Source: Oceanospirillaceae bacterium (GTDB lineage: Bacteria > Pseudomonadota > Gammaproteobacteria > Pseudomonadales > Balneatricaceae). From it: a stretch of 64,000 nt of DNA. Positions 1 through 10,283 of the stretch are shown here, in pieces (positions within the stretch are counted from its first letter, which is position 1; the number at the start of each line of letters is the position of its first letter). Both the position numbers and the translations under genes were made by a program. The stretch spans positions 186,001 to 250,000 of the forward strand of contig JABSQZ010000007.1 in NCBI GenBank assembly GCA_013215505.1, given 5' to 3'. The notes under the pieces were generated by a model. The model was given only the letters and a program-made list of their open reading frames with translations, did no database searches and was not told where the DNA came from.

Positions 1-1613
1 ACCATCATATGATCCTGAGTATTTAAAGTGGGATTACCTCCATTCATTTCTTCATCTATGTTACTTAACCAAAGGTTTTTAGGTGTAAGCCCTATTTTTT
101 TCTTAGCGTCTCTTTTGTTTAATAAGTGAGTTCTTTTACTGGCATTATTGTGGTGGAGAATATCTCTTATAATTATTTTGTGGAGCGCCTCTAAATCATA
201 AACAGCATTATTGCTCGGGTGAGCATCTTCTCTTTTCAGGTCAATAATGGCACCCGGAGAATAATGAATAGTCATGCCTTGGATAATCCCAAAACGTCTT
301 TCAACAATACCTTTCATGTCGCCTCTGTATACAGCTACAAAATTCACAGTACGAAGCTTAAGCATCGATTGAAGCATTGGCTCAAGGTGCTTTAAAGAAT
401 ATTCAGATCCATTGTCAGCTGTTAACTGAAAGGGAATATGATGACAAGGCCATTGATCCTTTTTTAAAGAAACGCCATATTTTGCACAGTGCTCTTCTTT
501 GGGTAGACAAGCATTCACCATAGCTTCAGCTGCGCCAATCCAATCAGGACCGTGAAAGCCGATGTAATAGCCCACTATCATTGTTGTATACACATCAACT
601 ACAAAATAGAGTACTGGTCGACCTACAGAGAGGCGTTCAGTGGTATCGTATGTATATCGCACATAAATATCTAAGACGGTCGCATCTATTTCATATCGAT
701 AGCTAGGCCCTATTACGCCTTCACGTGCGCGCTCGAATCGAGGCTTCCAATCTTTTTCGTATCCAATATCGCCATATTTTAGTTTCAACAAATCTTCACG
801 ATGAAATAAATTCTTGAATTGGCGAAAAAATATTTGCTTTGAAATACAATCTTTAGCAGCCAGTACTTCAATTATTTCAATCGGACCGTTTGCGGTTTCT
901 TCTTTGTGAATTATTGTTTCAAACTCACTTTGATAAACACGGTACGCGAACGACTTCGTAAATTTTATGCCATTACCTTTAAAGTATCCTATTAGTTTGA
1001 GAAAGTTACTTTTATCCCATTCAGTAAACCCTCTATGTTTTCTAACTGAATTTCTGTTATCTTTTCCATTACAGCCTCTTTTTATGTTACCCACACCAGG
1101 TTTGTCTATATACAGGTAATTATTGCCACAATTTTTATATCCGAATGGCAAAAATGCATTGTCCATACATCCAAATGCAATGTATTTATTGAGCGCATTA
1201 TAATAAGCACCTGGGGTTTTCCAGGTACTACCGGTATCTATTAAGTCCTGAATTTTTGCGGATATACCCTGACCAAAAAGATACTCCTGGATAATGTCCT
1301 CATCTAGCAATGGTTTAATATTTACAATTCGCTTATTTCTGTAATCTATCCATTTCTCACTTCGTTTTCTAATTATTGCGACATCTGTCATACCGAGTTC
1401 TATTGGCGAAACAAAGCGGCTTAATACAGTTCCCTTTTTATTTTTAAGGCCTTCAATTTTGTCAAAAGTAAAGATTATTGGTTTTTTAACATTTGAATTA
1501 TTTTTTAATTGATTAATGTCTACTAAAGCAGCTCTTCTAAGGTATTTGTGTAAGACACAAATAACATAGTTAAAACCTTCTTTTTCATTAATGAGTTGTT
1601 GCCCCTCAAACAT
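1..1613 (-). CDS. tnsB: Tn7-like transposase TnsB (DDE/RNase H fold), 3' end beyond window
   Basis: TnsB is the DDE recombinase that joins the 3' ends of a Tn7-type element to target DNA, working with TnsA. I translated this reading frame from the sequence; it stays open for 537 codons to the window edge, so the C-terminal part is missing. The rve core carries the expected acidic triad: Asp310 in YEIDATVLDIYV, Asp400 in QLTADNGSEY and Glu438 in KGIVERRFG. The spacing (90 and 38 residues) is close to that of Tn7 TnsB. The ATG at 1613 overlaps the tnsA stop by 8 bases and has an AGAGG ribosome site upstream, so the pair is translationally coupled. The target-selection genes (tnsC, tniQ/tnsD) would lie to the left, outside the window. 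AT-rich composition agrees with acquired DNA. Confidence 0.93.
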   Translation of the reverse strand, partial: MFEGQQLINEKEGFNYVICVLHKYLRRAALVDINQLKNNSNVKKPIIFTFDKIEGLKNKKGTVLSRFVSPIELGMTDVAIIRKRSEKWIDYRNKRIVNIKPLLDEDIIQEYLFGQGISAKIQDLIDTGSTWKTPGAYYNALNKYIAFGCMDNAFLPFGYKNCGNNYLYIDKPGVGNIKRGCNGKDNRNSVRKHRGFTEWDKSNFLKLIGYFKGNGIKFTKSFAYRVYQSEFETIIHKEETANGPIEIIEVLAAKDCISKQIFFRQFKNLFHREDLLKLKYGDIGYEKDWKPRFERAREGVIGPSYRYEIDATVLDIYVRYTYDTTERLSVGRPVLYFVVDVYTTMIVGYYIGFHGPDWIGAAEAMVNACLPKEEHCAKYGVSLKKDQWPCHHIPFQLTADNGSEYSLKHLEPMLQSMLKLRTVNFVAVYRGDMKGIVERRFGIIQGMTIHYSPGAIIDLKREDAHPSNNAVYDLEALHKIIIRDILHHNNASKRTHLLNKRDAKKKIGLTPKNLWLSNIDEEMNGGNPTLNTQDHMM

Positions 1614-2454
1614 TTGCAACAACCTCTTCGCCAAGCATGTCTACTGGATAATATAGCTTTAGTTTTTTTGAAAGGTCTAACGGTAAAGCCTGCTCTAGGC
1701 CACAAACTTTGAATAATGTAATCCCTTTCTTAGTTGTTAAGGACAACTGAGTACAGGAAAATTCGATATGTTGCTTGATTGGCGCTCTTTTATTTAAAAA
1801 CCAACTCTCTAAAAACGCTTCGCTAAACTCTAACTTTATACTATCTTCCAAAGGAGCATCCCACTCTTGGCTAAACCAATCCAAATTCCAACAACGCTCT
1901 TTTGTCGTGTCTAGTTCACTAATCAACTTTAATTTGACACCTCTTCTATGCCAATATTCACGCTCTATCTTGAGTTTCAATAGTGTCCTACCTTTTTTCA
2001 TTACCACTTTTCCTACTTCATTAATTTCAAACAGCTGATTCCAGTATTTGAAACTGTATGCAGTTTTGATAATCTGACCAGTTTTAAAATCGATGTGATC
2101 TACAACAAAATCGGTACTGGCAACATACGCAGTATTATTTAAATAATTTTTGTGATGCACAATATTTAACTCCCTCGCAATTTCTAATGTTATATTTAAG
2201 TCGAGAGGGACCTGCTCAAAAACAGAGATCACATTCGGTCGCCATAACAAGATTTGGTAAGCCCTATATTCGCCATCACTCAACAATTGGACTATTCGGC
2301 CTTGTTTATCACATCTGTGATAATGCCTGCGTCCCATCTTATTTATATCCGTCACTTTGACCCAAGGCGAATGGCCATTGGCGGCCACATCTTTTACCCA
2401 TAGCCGTATACTTCGTACTATTTCTTTGGTTATTATCGGTTGTCTTACTGGCAT
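1606..2454 (-). CDS. tnsA: Tn7-like transposon endonuclease TnsA
   Basis: TnsA cuts the 5' ends of Tn7-type transposons, so that together with TnsB the element moves by cut-and-paste. The protein is 282 aa, near the 273 aa of Tn7 TnsA. The restriction-endonuclease-like core has Glu62 (LLSDGEYRAYQ), Asp115 (ASTDFVVDH) and Lys136 (TAYSFKYW), which align well with the E63/D114/K132 triad known for Tn7. The family signature VISVFEQVPL follows the first acidic residue. A C-terminal region of about 110 aa would be the TnsC-binding part. In Tn7, tnsA is the first gene inside the right end, so the transposon boundary should lie just to the right of this gene. The start ATG at 2454 is the first in frame. 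Confidence 0.93.
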   Translation of the reverse strand: MPVRQPIITKEIVRSIRLWVKDVAANGHSPWVKVTDINKMGRRHYHRCDKQGRIVQLLSDGEYRAYQILLWRPNVISVFEQVPLDLNITLEIARELNIVHHKNYLNNTAYVASTDFVVDHIDFKTGQIIKTAYSFKYWNQLFEINEVGKVVMKKGRTLLKLKIEREYWHRRGVKLKLISELDTTKERCWNLDWFSQEWDAPLEDSIKLEFSEAFLESWFLNKRAPIKQHIEFSCTQLSLTTKKGITLFKVCGLEQALPLDLSKKLKLYYPVDMLGEEVVANV

Positions 2455-2498
2455 TATTAATCCTAACCACTAAATAAATCATAGAGGAAACACATTGA

Positions 2499-2532
2499 TT
2501 AAAGTTGAAAAGAATTTGTTTTAAAGTTGAAA
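2499..2532. repeat. Two 12-bp direct repeats, candidate TnsB-binding sites
   Basis: TTAAAGTTGAAA occurs at 2499-2510 and again at 2521-2532, exactly 22 bp apart, 45 to 80 bp upstream of the tnsA start. A weaker inverted copy, AAAATTGAAAA on the minus strand, is at 2626-2636. The right end of Tn7 carries closely packed 22-bp TnsB sites that overlap the tnsA promoter, and position and period fit that model. Only two good copies are visible, in very AT-rich DNA, so chance is possible. Confidence 0.35.
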
Positions 2533-4120
2533 GGTAAAAAACAAATCGTGCTGTAAATATGATGAATGAATCTAGCTTTTTGATAAGTGTAAAAATGTAA
2601 TTAGTTTTACAAACTTTATATGAGATTTTCAATTTTTGATTAATACAATATTTTATATTACACCGATTGGATTTACTGAACAAAAAGCAGATTGAATTTT
2701 TACGTTGTAAAATTTTTTTAATATATTGTGATTTCTTCATTTTAAATTTCCAATCTAGTTAATATAAATTGCACATTAAAATTATTGGCCATACGCATAA
2801 CAAAGTCAAGAGGCGCACTTTTTCAACATGTTGATTTGTAAGGTTAATATGATTAATATTCGTTATATTATATGGCTATATATTATTACAGTTATTAATT
2901 CTCTAACTGGATGTGTTTGATATTAAAGAAAGTAATTTTGATATATTTTATGAAGAATTAATGTTTTTGTGAAAAAGAGATGATTTAATCTATAAAAATA
3001 AATTTGAAAAATAATTTAAATATTTTTGAATATTAGTATATTTCTTACTTTTTTGATTGATATTCAATAGGAGAAAAGTATAAAGAAAGGGAATGTCAGA
3101 GGATTTGGTTCATCATAGTCGCGATCAGCAATATAAATCAGCCTTGGTGAGAGATTATACCTGGCACATTCAGGCAATTTTTTCACTGTGTCCCCTAGTA
3201 ATCCAAACACTGTAGTGGAATGCTTTTGATCTCGCCAAATATTGAAAGAACTGACGCTACTAAGCACCGAATGCGAGCGTCTTGTTAAGTATATATACGA
3301 TAAGATTCAGGCCCAACAATATATAAGTGATATAACTATTAAGATTTATTGCAAGAGCTGTTGATCAAAGTGTTAGTTATAAGTTAACCCATTTATGTAG
3401 TAAAACATAAGGCTTAGCGATCAGACATCGATGTCTCATCAAGAAGTAGAATGTGAGGAACACAGTGATGATGCCCAATAGCTTTAGATGCTTCAAAAGG
3501 TTATTGCTATTGAGTGGCAAGGAAGGTCCGTGAGGTATGATTCATAGCTAACAAATGACTGCTCTGGCCGACACCGTAAATTTCCAGTCACATCGTTTAC
3601 GCTATCGAATCAGTTTGGTATAGGCTGGACTTGGCCGTTTCCTGGAATTGAACATGCAAGAAGATATCAAGTTAGAAATCGCTCTGTCTATTCAAAGCGG
3701 ATTAATTATACCTAATCAGCCGTATCACACACCAGTTCCATCAGTCTATCTCACCATTGCTGATACGCAGCTGCCTGCTCTTATAGGAATGATACTGGTC
3801 ATCAGGTTACCAACTCCGGCTGCTTGTACACCCTGTATTACCTCTGCAACATGCTAATTACCGGCGAAGGACTGGTAATGTAAACCTCTCTCTGTTTTAC
3901 ATGCCAGTGTCTGGAATCTGACACAAAGCAGACGTTTTAAAAACGATGAATCTAGCTCCACTATTCTAATAAAAAGGCTTATACGGAACGGCATGAAGGG
4001 CATGCGGGGAAAAAAATTAAGGGCTTTTGGTTACTTGATAATATTAATAAGAATCAGACGTTTATTAATAATACATTTAGATTTATAGTAGATCAAAATA
4101 GTTCAATAACTGGTAATTTA
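2533..4120. other. AT-rich intergenic junction without intact genes
   Basis: About 1.6 kb with no convincing gene. From 2533 to 3060 it is extremely AT-rich and probably contains the outer end of the Tn7-like element, but I could not place a TGT/ACA terminus or a 5-bp target duplication. From 3064 to 3960 the base composition is more mixed, and short open stretches on both strands (for example 3064-3267 minus and 3648-3857 plus) look like scraps of older genes or mobile elements rather than functional genes. The last 150 bases are AT-rich again and should contain the promoter of the gene at 4121. Confidence 0.6.
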
Positions 4121-6907
4121 ATGACTGATTTGTGGCCGTATCCTGGCTCAAGATGGTACAAATTCGACTTCCATACACATACACCTTGCTCTACAGATAC
4201 TATTTGGGCAAAGCTCAATTATGACCTTTCGCCTGAAGCATGGTTACTAGAGTTTATGAATGCTGGAATTGATTGCGTTGCGATAACTGATCACAACACA
4301 GGAAATTGGATTGATCGCTTAAACCTTGCCTACAATAATATGATTAGTGATCCGCCAGAAAATTTTAGAGAAATTCATATATTTCCTGGAGTTGAAGTGT
4401 CGGTATCTAGTGGCCTTCATTTATTAGTTATTTTTGATGTAGGGACTAAAACAGAACAAATAACCAAGTTTTTGGGAAAAATTGATTTCTATGGAACGCA
4501 CGGTGAAACTCGTGATGTAACCGGAATGTCACTTATAGACATCCTAAACGTGATTGATACCGGAAAATTTAATTGTATAGCCATTCCAGCGCACGCAGAT
4601 CAGAAAAAAGGATTACTAGAAGTTAAAAAAGGCAATCAGAAATCTGTTTTAGACTCCCAAACACTCATACAATCCTATGAAAGTAAGGCCATAGCTGCAA
4701 TAGAAGTTAAAGATAAATCATTACTTAAGCCTAGTTCTTATAATGAAAGAAGTATGAGTTGGACAGAGGTCGTGGGATCAGACTGCCATAACTTTAAGGA
4801 TGGTAGTGCACCAGGTAAGAGATACACTTGGGTTAAAATGGAAAGCCCAAGTTTAGAGTCTTTAAAACTAGCGCTTCTTGACGGTCAAGAATTCTCTATA
4901 AAAAGAGACGATGATGTAAATGACTTCAACCCATTTAAGACGCCTGATTTCTTTATTGAGTCAATTAATATAAACCAAGCAAAATATATGGGACTCAAGA
5001 AGGATGGCGAGCTTCTTAAGTTTAGTCCTTATTCAAATTCAATTGTTGGTGGTCGTGGCACCGGAAAATCGACAATAACTCACTGTCTGCGTTTAGCATC
5101 AGGCAAAGGTGATGAGCTTGAAAAAGACACAACACCAGATTCAACATTTAAGAATTTCTGTAAAGTAAGTAAGCATCGAAACGAGTCTGGCGCATTAACA
5201 GAAAATACAGAAATTGAAATTATCTATCGTCGTTTCGAGGAACGATTTTTATTAAAATGGAATCAAAGTGATTTCTTGATAAGCGTTTATGAAGATGTTG
5301 ATAATGTTTGGAAGCTTAGTAATGACCAGTCTTTGGACAACGATAGGTTTCCTATAGATTTATATAGTCAGGGACAAATTGCAGCCCTTGTAGGTGATAA
5401 TAACCAACCTCTTATAGAGCTAATTGATCGTTTTGCTAATATAGATACCAGAGAATTAGCCTCTGCTGAACTTAATTTTAGCGCAGTAAGAGCTGATATG
5501 AGACGCTTGCAACATCAAAAAGACCTTGTCCCTTCAGTCTCAAGACAATTAAAGGATACGAGAAAAAAAATACACCGACTTTCTCAAGCTAATTACAAAG
5601 ATGTGCTTCAAAGATTTGATGAAGTTAAGAAGCAAAAAAATTATCTAGATGAGAAAAAACAAGAAGCAATAGATATAGCAAAGCAATATAAAGAATTTTT
5701 GTATACATTGGATTTTAATTTATTAACCATTAATGATCCGACTAGGGCATTTGATAATGATGTTCAAGCATTTACTAATAGCTTGTCTTCAGCAACAGGA
5801 GAAACTAAGAATGAAATGCTTAAACTGGTTGATAACCTTGAAAATGAAATAAATAAAATTGATTACAATCTGCAAAAGAGTTCTTGGGCGACCAACTATG
5901 AAATTGCAACTAGTGCTTATTCTGAATTACAGGAAAGATTAAAAAATGAAGGATTGAATAACCTTGATGAATATCAAAGGTTAATCAGTGACGAAGTATC
6001 TATTGCCAAACAGCTTGGAGACCTAATAAAAGCGAAAGATGACTTTGCAACTAAACAGCAGATTAGCATAGAATTAATGCTAAAAATAAAACTCGAACGA
6101 AAATCCATAACAAAAAAACGACAAATATTTCTTTCGGCTACATTAGTTAATAATCCTTACGTCAAAATCAAAATAGTGCCCTTCGGAGCAACTCCACTTG
6201 TCTCAGAAAAGAAATTTAGAGAATTACTCTCTCTTCGTTCAGAATTTGCCAATGATATTTATGTCAAATCTGATGAAAAAACAAGTGGCATTATACATGA
6301 CTTTACTTATGCGGCTTCCCTTACTGATGAGGTTCAGAGAGACAAACTTATTTCTGATATTCAGAGAAAACTGTACCTGTCTGCAAAAGGGTCTAAGTCG
6401 GAATACTTTTCTGGTTTCTTTAATAAGAAACTTAAACAACTAGATAAACTGTACCTTGATTTTTCTGACTCCCTATTGTTTTGGTATCCAGAAGATGGTC
6501 TCAGTGTTGAATATAGCAGAAAAGGTGATGGAACTCATTTTGAGCCAATTTCGCAAGGCTCCGCTGGTCAAAGAGCGGCGGCTATGCTTGCCTTTTTACT
6601 AGCTCATAGCAAAAACCCATTATTTATAGATCAGCCAGAAGACGATCTAGATAATAGTCTTATCTACGATATGATTGTTACCCAGATTAAAAATACAAAA
6701 TCTACTAGACAAATAATTACGGTTACGCACAACCCTAACATTGTCGTCAATGGTGATGCTGAAATGGTACATGCGTTGGACTTTAATAATCAGTGCTACG
6801 TAAAAGATGCTGGGTCAATTCAACAAGCAGGCATGAGAAGGGCTATCTGTAAAATAATGGAAGGAGGAAAAACAGCATTTAATCACAGGTACAGAAGATT
6901 AATTTAA
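4121..6907 (+). CDS. TrlF-like protein: PHP phosphoesterase domain fused to SMC/ABC-type ATPase
   Basis: This 928-aa protein joins two parts. Residues 1 to about 260 form a PHP metal-dependent phosphoesterase domain: FDFHTHTPCSTD, AITDHNTGNW, IAIPAHAD and GSDCHNF supply the His/Asp metal ligands. Residues 300 to 928 are an SMC/RecN-like ATPase with Walker A GGRGTGKS at 310-317, a long central coiled coil (about 450-720), an ABC signature QGSAGQRAA at about 812, Walker B LFIDQPEDDLDN at about 834, and a switch His in TVTHNP. This layout matches proteins named TrlF-family AAA-like ATPases. By analogy, ATP-driven clamping of nucleic acid may control the PHP nuclease or phosphatase. A role in defence against phage is inference from the architecture and from the mobile, AT-rich setting. 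The gene stands alone: no partner gene is adjacent. Confidence 0.85.
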   Translation: MTDLWPYPGSRWYKFDFHTHTPCSTDTIWAKLNYDLSPEAWLLEFMNAGIDCVAITDHNTGNWIDRLNLAYNNMISDPPENFREIHIFPGVEVSVSSGLHLLVIFDVGTKTEQITKFLGKIDFYGTHGETRDVTGMSLIDILNVIDTGKFNCIAIPAHADQKKGLLEVKKGNQKSVLDSQTLIQSYESKAIAAIEVKDKSLLKPSSYNERSMSWTEVVGSDCHNFKDGSAPGKRYTWVKMESPSLESLKLALLDGQEFSIKRDDDVNDFNPFKTPDFFIESININQAKYMGLKKDGELLKFSPYSNSIVGGRGTGKSTITHCLRLASGKGDELEKDTTPDSTFKNFCKVSKHRNESGALTENTEIEIIYRRFEERFLLKWNQSDFLISVYEDVDNVWKLSNDQSLDNDRFPIDLYSQGQIAALVGDNNQPLIELIDRFANIDTRELASAELNFSAVRADMRRLQHQKDLVPSVSRQLKDTRKKIHRLSQANYKDVLQRFDEVKKQKNYLDEKKQEAIDIAKQYKEFLYTLDFNLLTINDPTRAFDNDVQAFTNSLSSATGETKNEMLKLVDNLENEINKIDYNLQKSSWATNYEIATSAYSELQERLKNEGLNNLDEYQRLISDEVSIAKQLGDLIKAKDDFATKQQISIELMLKIKLERKSITKKRQIFLSATLVNNPYVKIKIVPFGATPLVSEKKFRELLSLRSEFANDIYVKSDEKTSGIIHDFTYAASLTDEVQRDKLISDIQRKLYLSAKGSKSEYFSGFFNKKLKQLDKLYLDFSDSLLFWYPEDGLSVEYSRKGDGTHFEPISQGSAGQRAAAMLAFLLAHSKNPLFIDQPEDDLDNSLIYDMIVTQIKNTKSTRQIITVTHNPNIVVNGDAEMVHALDFNNQCYVKDAGSIQQAGMRRAICKIMEGGKTAFNHRYRRLI

Positions 6908-7153
6908 TGATTTTAATGAGGAAAATCATATTAGATTAACCCGAATGGACTATATAAAGAGTTTGTACGTACATAATACTCGTTCTGATTATTAGTCATG
7001 ATACCTGATGCTAGCATAACAAAGTGACAGCTTTTGGCCGTGAACTGCCCCATGCTCCCCCATTTACAGAGCCTCTATCACGGATCTACTTAAGTAGAAG
7101 ATAACTTTTTCATTAATGAATTTGATAGCGGATTCCTGGTTAAAATAAGCTAA
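6908..7153. other. Intergenic spacer between the island and the gcv operon
   Basis: No gene is seen between the TrlF-like gene and the terminator of gcvP. GCATAACAAAGT at 7014-7025 also occurs at 2795-2806, on the far side of the TrlF-like gene, which might mark an insertion. Composition changes from AT-rich to mixed across this stretch, so the border of the acquired DNA is probably here. Confidence 0.4.
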
Positions 7154-7184
7154 CAAAAAAGGCGAACCATTTCTGATTCGCCTC
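7154..7184 (-). terminator. Rho-independent terminator of the sdaA-glyA-gcvH-gcvP operon
   Basis: On the minus strand AGGCGAA pairs with TTCGCCT (7183-7177 and 7166-7160) across a 10-base loop and is followed by a run of T. It lies about 90 bp downstream of the gcvP stop. Confidence 0.85.
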
Positions 7185-7196
7185 TGTTGCTGTATG

Positions 7197-7251
7197 AGTC
7201 ACAAACTTAATTGCACTCACAAACTACCAAAATTTAGTCACACACTTAATT
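7197..7251. repeat. Short direct repeat downstream of gcvP
   Basis: AGTCACAAACTTAATT at 7197-7212 is repeated with one change as AGTCACACACTTAATT at 7236-7251. It lies between the gcvP stop and its terminator, so it is transcribed in the gcvP 3' UTR. No function is apparent. Confidence 0.5.
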
Positions 7252-7272
7252 AGAGTATGACACAACTGTATT

Positions 7273-10152
7273 TCAGTCTCTATAAGCGTCTATGCTCGGG
7301 CAGCTGCAGATAAAGTTACGGTCACCGTAGACGTTGTCGACGCGATTAACTGAAGGCCAGAACTTAGCAGCCTTAGTCGCAGCCGTGGGGAAGAAAGCCT
7401 CTTCACGGGTGTACGGGTGATCCCACTCAGAGATCATGTTCCCTTGAGTATGAGGTGCGTTAACCAGCGGGTTGTTATCCGCTGGCCACTCACCTGATTC
7501 AACCCGGGCGATTTCCGCGCGGATCTTAATCATAGCTTCCACTAAGCGATCGATCTCTGCTTTAGATTCAGACTCGGTCGGCTCTATCATCAGTGTGCCG
7601 GCAACCGGGAACGACATGGTAGGTGCATGTAAGCCGTAGTCCATCAGACGTTTGGCGATATCTTCTTCAGAGATACCAGAAGCTTCTTTAAGTGGACGGA
7701 TGTCGACGATGCACTCGTGCGCTACTTTGTCGTTGCGACCGCGGTACAAGATCTGATAGTGCTCAGCGAGCTTCTCAGTCATGTAGTTGGCACCTAGAAT
7801 AGCATTCTGGGTAGAGTGCTTAAGCCCGTCTTTGCCTAACATGCGGATGTACATCCAAGTGATAGGCAAGATACCTGCAGAGCCAAAGGGTGCCGCTGCA
7901 ACAGCGCCGTTAGTGGCACTGACATCACCGCCCTGAGTCACTTTGTGACCGGGAAGGTAAGGTGCTAAGTGGCTCTTAACACCGATAGGTCCAACACCTG
8001 GTCCGCCGCCACCGTGTGGAATAGCGAAAGTTTTGTGCAAGTTAAGGTGGGAGACGTCTGAGCCGATAGCACCTGGCTTAGAGATACCCACTTGAGCATT
8101 CATGTTGGCGCCGTCCATGTAAACCTGGCCGCCACACTGGTGAATGACTTCACAAATCTCGACGATTTCCTCTTCGTAGATTCCGTGAGTGGATGGGTAA
8201 GTGATCATGATGCAAGACAAGTTAGCCGCGTGCTCTTGAGCTTTCGCCTTCAGATCATTAACGTCAACGTTTCCTTTGTCATCACACTCAACGATAACCA
8301 CTTTCAAGCTCATCATCGCTGCTGATGCAGGGTTAGTGCCGTGCGCAGAAGATGGGATCAGGCAGATATCGCGGTGCCCTTCGCCATTCGCTTCCTGGTA
8401 CTTACGAATCGCCAACAGACCGGCGTACTCGCCCTGTGCACCTGAGTTAGGCTGCATAGAGACGTTATCGTAACCGGTGATTTCCACCAGCATCGCCTCC
8501 AGCTGGGAGATCATGGTCTGATATCCCTTGGTTTGATCTAGGGGTGCATAAGGGTGCACGTTGCCAAATTCATTCCAGGTCACCGGAATCATCTGCGAAG
8601 TTGCGTTCAACTTCATGGTACAAGAACCCAGTGGGATCATGCCGTGTGCCAGTGAATAATCTTTGTTTTCCAGACGCTTCAAGTAACGCAGCATTTCAGT
8701 TTCTGACTGGTAGCTGTTGAAGGTCGGGTGAGTCAGTACTGCATCGCTGCGACGCATGTCAGCGCTGATACCAGTGGCTTTACCGGCAACAATTTCTGCA
8801 TCCAGTGCGGCAGTGTCTAAACCGTGTCCGGCCCCTAAAATGATGTCGAACAACTCGGCTACATCAGCAGCTTGGGTAGTTTCATCCAGCGATACACCCA
8901 ACTGGCTGTTGCCAACAGGGCGGAAATTACAACCAGCATCCAGAGCGCGTTGATACAGTGCATCATCGCCGGCAAATGTCAGGGTATCAAAATAACTGTC
9001 GTTAACGGCAACACCTTTGCTGGTTAAACCGTTGGCTAAGATAGCGGTCAGGCGATGAGTGCGCTCAGCGATACGCTTCAGTCCGTCCGGGCCGTGGAAT
9101 ACTGCGTAGAAGCTTGCCATATTAGCCAGTAGCGCCTGGGCAGTACAAATGTTAGAAGTCGCCTTCTCACGTCTGATATGCTGCTCGCGGGTTTGCATAG
9201 CCATGCGCAGTGCCGGGTTACCTGATGCATCCACAGAGACACCGATAATCCGACCTGGAACTTGACGTTTAAGCTTTTCGCTGGCGGCGAAGAATGCCGC
9301 GTGTGGACCACCAAAGCCCATAGGTACACCAAAGCGCTGTGAAGTACCTAATACTACGTCGGCACCCATCTCACCGGGAGACTTAAGCAACATTAGTGCC
9401 AGTAGATCAGAGGCCACTGCAACCATCGCCTTTTGATCTTTAGCTACTGCAATGTGTGCTGCAAGGTCAGTCACTTTACCATTAGTGCCTGGGTATTGAA
9501 GCTGGGCACCAAATACGTCGTAGTCGCCAAGCTTGTCGGCGCTGTCTACTACCACATCGTAACCAAAGTATTCAGCACGGGTCTTGATCACGTCAATTGT
9601 CTGCGGGTGAACATCCGTTGAGACGAAGTACGTATTAGACTTCTTGCGATTGGCACGCTTGCACAAAGTCATCGCCTCGGCAGCGGCTGTCGCTTCGTCT
9701 AACAACGAGGCATTAGCCAGTGGCATGCCAGTGATATCCATGACCATTTGCTGGTAATTTAGTAACGCTTCCAGACGCCCTTGGGCAATTTCAGGCTGAT
9801 AGGGAGTGTAAGCTGTATACCAACCTGGATTTTCCAATACGTTGCGTAAAATGACAAATGGAACTTTAGTATTGTAGTAACCCATACCAATATAAGATTT
9901 GTTGACCTTATTTTGGTCTGCCAGTGCTCGCAGCTCAGCCAGTGCAGCTGTTTCGCTGACACCTTTATCCATGTTTAGCGCATCGTCTAAACGGATTGAA
10001 TCCGGAACCGTTTTCTCGATCAGCTGATCCAGTGAATTTAGATCCAGAGCAGCTAACATATTTTGCTGTTCTTGTGCCGATGGGCCAACGTGGCGTCGAG
10101 TGAACTCTGAATGATTTTCTAAGTCATTCAAGGTCGATGTTTCATTTGTCAT
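7273..10152 (-). CDS. gcvP: Glycine dehydrogenase (decarboxylating), P-protein
   Basis: The P-protein decarboxylates glycine with pyridoxal phosphate and passes the aminomethyl group to the lipoyl arm of GcvH. At 959 aa it is the full-length single-chain form, with N- and C-terminal halves both of the PLP fold. The PLP lysine is Lys707 in [16 protein letters not shown]. Other family hallmarks are [11 protein letters not shown] near residue 92 and the glycine-rich substrate region around 520-600. It is the last gene of the leftward operon after gcvH, with 263 bp between them that hold a striking inverted-repeat structure. An AGG lies 10 bases before the ATG at 10152. A terminator follows. Identification is secure. 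Confidence 0.98.
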   Translation of the reverse strand: MTNETSTLNDLENHSEFTRRHVGPSAQEQQNMLAALDLNSLDQLIEKTVPDSIRLDDALNMDKGVSETAALAELRALADQNKVNKSYIGMGYYNTKVPFVILRNVLENPGWYTAYTPYQPEIAQGRLEALLNYQQMVMDITGMPLANASLLDEATAAAEAMTLCKRANRKKSNTYFVSTDVHPQTIDVIKTRAEYFGYDVVVDSADKLGDYDVFGAQLQYPGTNGKVTDLAAHIAVAKDQKAMVAVASDLLALMLLKSPGEMGADVVLGTSQRFGVPMGFGGPHAAFFAASEKLKRQVPGRIIGVSVDASGNPALRMAMQTREQHIRREKATSNICTAQALLANMASFYAVFHGPDGLKRIAERTHRLTAILANGLTSKGVAVNDSYFDTLTFAGDDALYQRALDAGCNFRPVGNSQLGVSLDETTQAADVAELFDIILGAGHGLDTAALDAEIVAGKATGISADMRRSDAVLTHPTFNSYQSETEMLRYLKRLENKDYSLAHGMIPLGSCTMKLNATSQMIPVTWNEFGNVHPYAPLDQTKGYQTMISQLEAMLVEITGYDNVSMQPNSGAQGEYAGLLAIRKYQEANGEGHRDICLIPSSAHGTNPASAAMMSLKVVIVECDDKGNVDVNDLKAKAQEHAANLSCIMITYPSTHGIYEEEIVEICEVIHQCGGQVYMDGANMNAQVGISKPGAIGSDVSHLNLHKTFAIPHGGGGPGVGPIGVKSHLAPYLPGHKVTQGGDVSATNGAVAAAPFGSAGILPITWMYIRMLGKDGLKHSTQNAILGANYMTEKLAEHYQILYRGRNDKVAHECIVDIRPLKEASGISEEDIAKRLMDYGLHAPTMSFPVAGTLMIEPTESESKAEIDRLVEAMIKIRAEIARVESGEWPADNNPLVNAPHTQGNMISEWDHPYTREEAFFPTAATKAAKFWPSVNRVDNVYGDRNFICSCPSIDAYRD

Positions 10153-10283
10153 CTTTAGTAACCTATAAGTAGCAGCTTAGATAAAGCTACTGGTAAAAAT
10201 ATTACCGCTAAAAGTACCAGGCAACTGCTCTCAACTGACTATTGCAGTTAAGTTGACAAATACCTTGTGCATTGAATAAGCCG

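Noticed and set aside
2797-2818. ATAACAAA...CAAGAGG resembling the 5' part of an integron attC site (Vibrio VCR type)
   Set aside because: No matching second half with GTTRRRY and no long inverted repeat follows within 150 bp; no integron cassette or integrase is nearby.
3064-3267. 67-aa open frame on the minus strand
   Set aside because: No recognisable family, poor ribosome site, and flanking DNA with no matching gene context; best seen as a remnant or chance frame.
3648-3857. 69-aa open frame on the plus strand
   Set aside because: Composition and residue pattern unlike a protein; no ribosome site; lies in a mosaic of degraded DNA.
3946-3957. ATGAATCTAGCT at 3946-3957, also at 2566-2577, as transposon ends
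   Set aside because: Both copies are in the same orientation, lack extended similarity and have no transposase between them; probably chance in AT-rich DNA.
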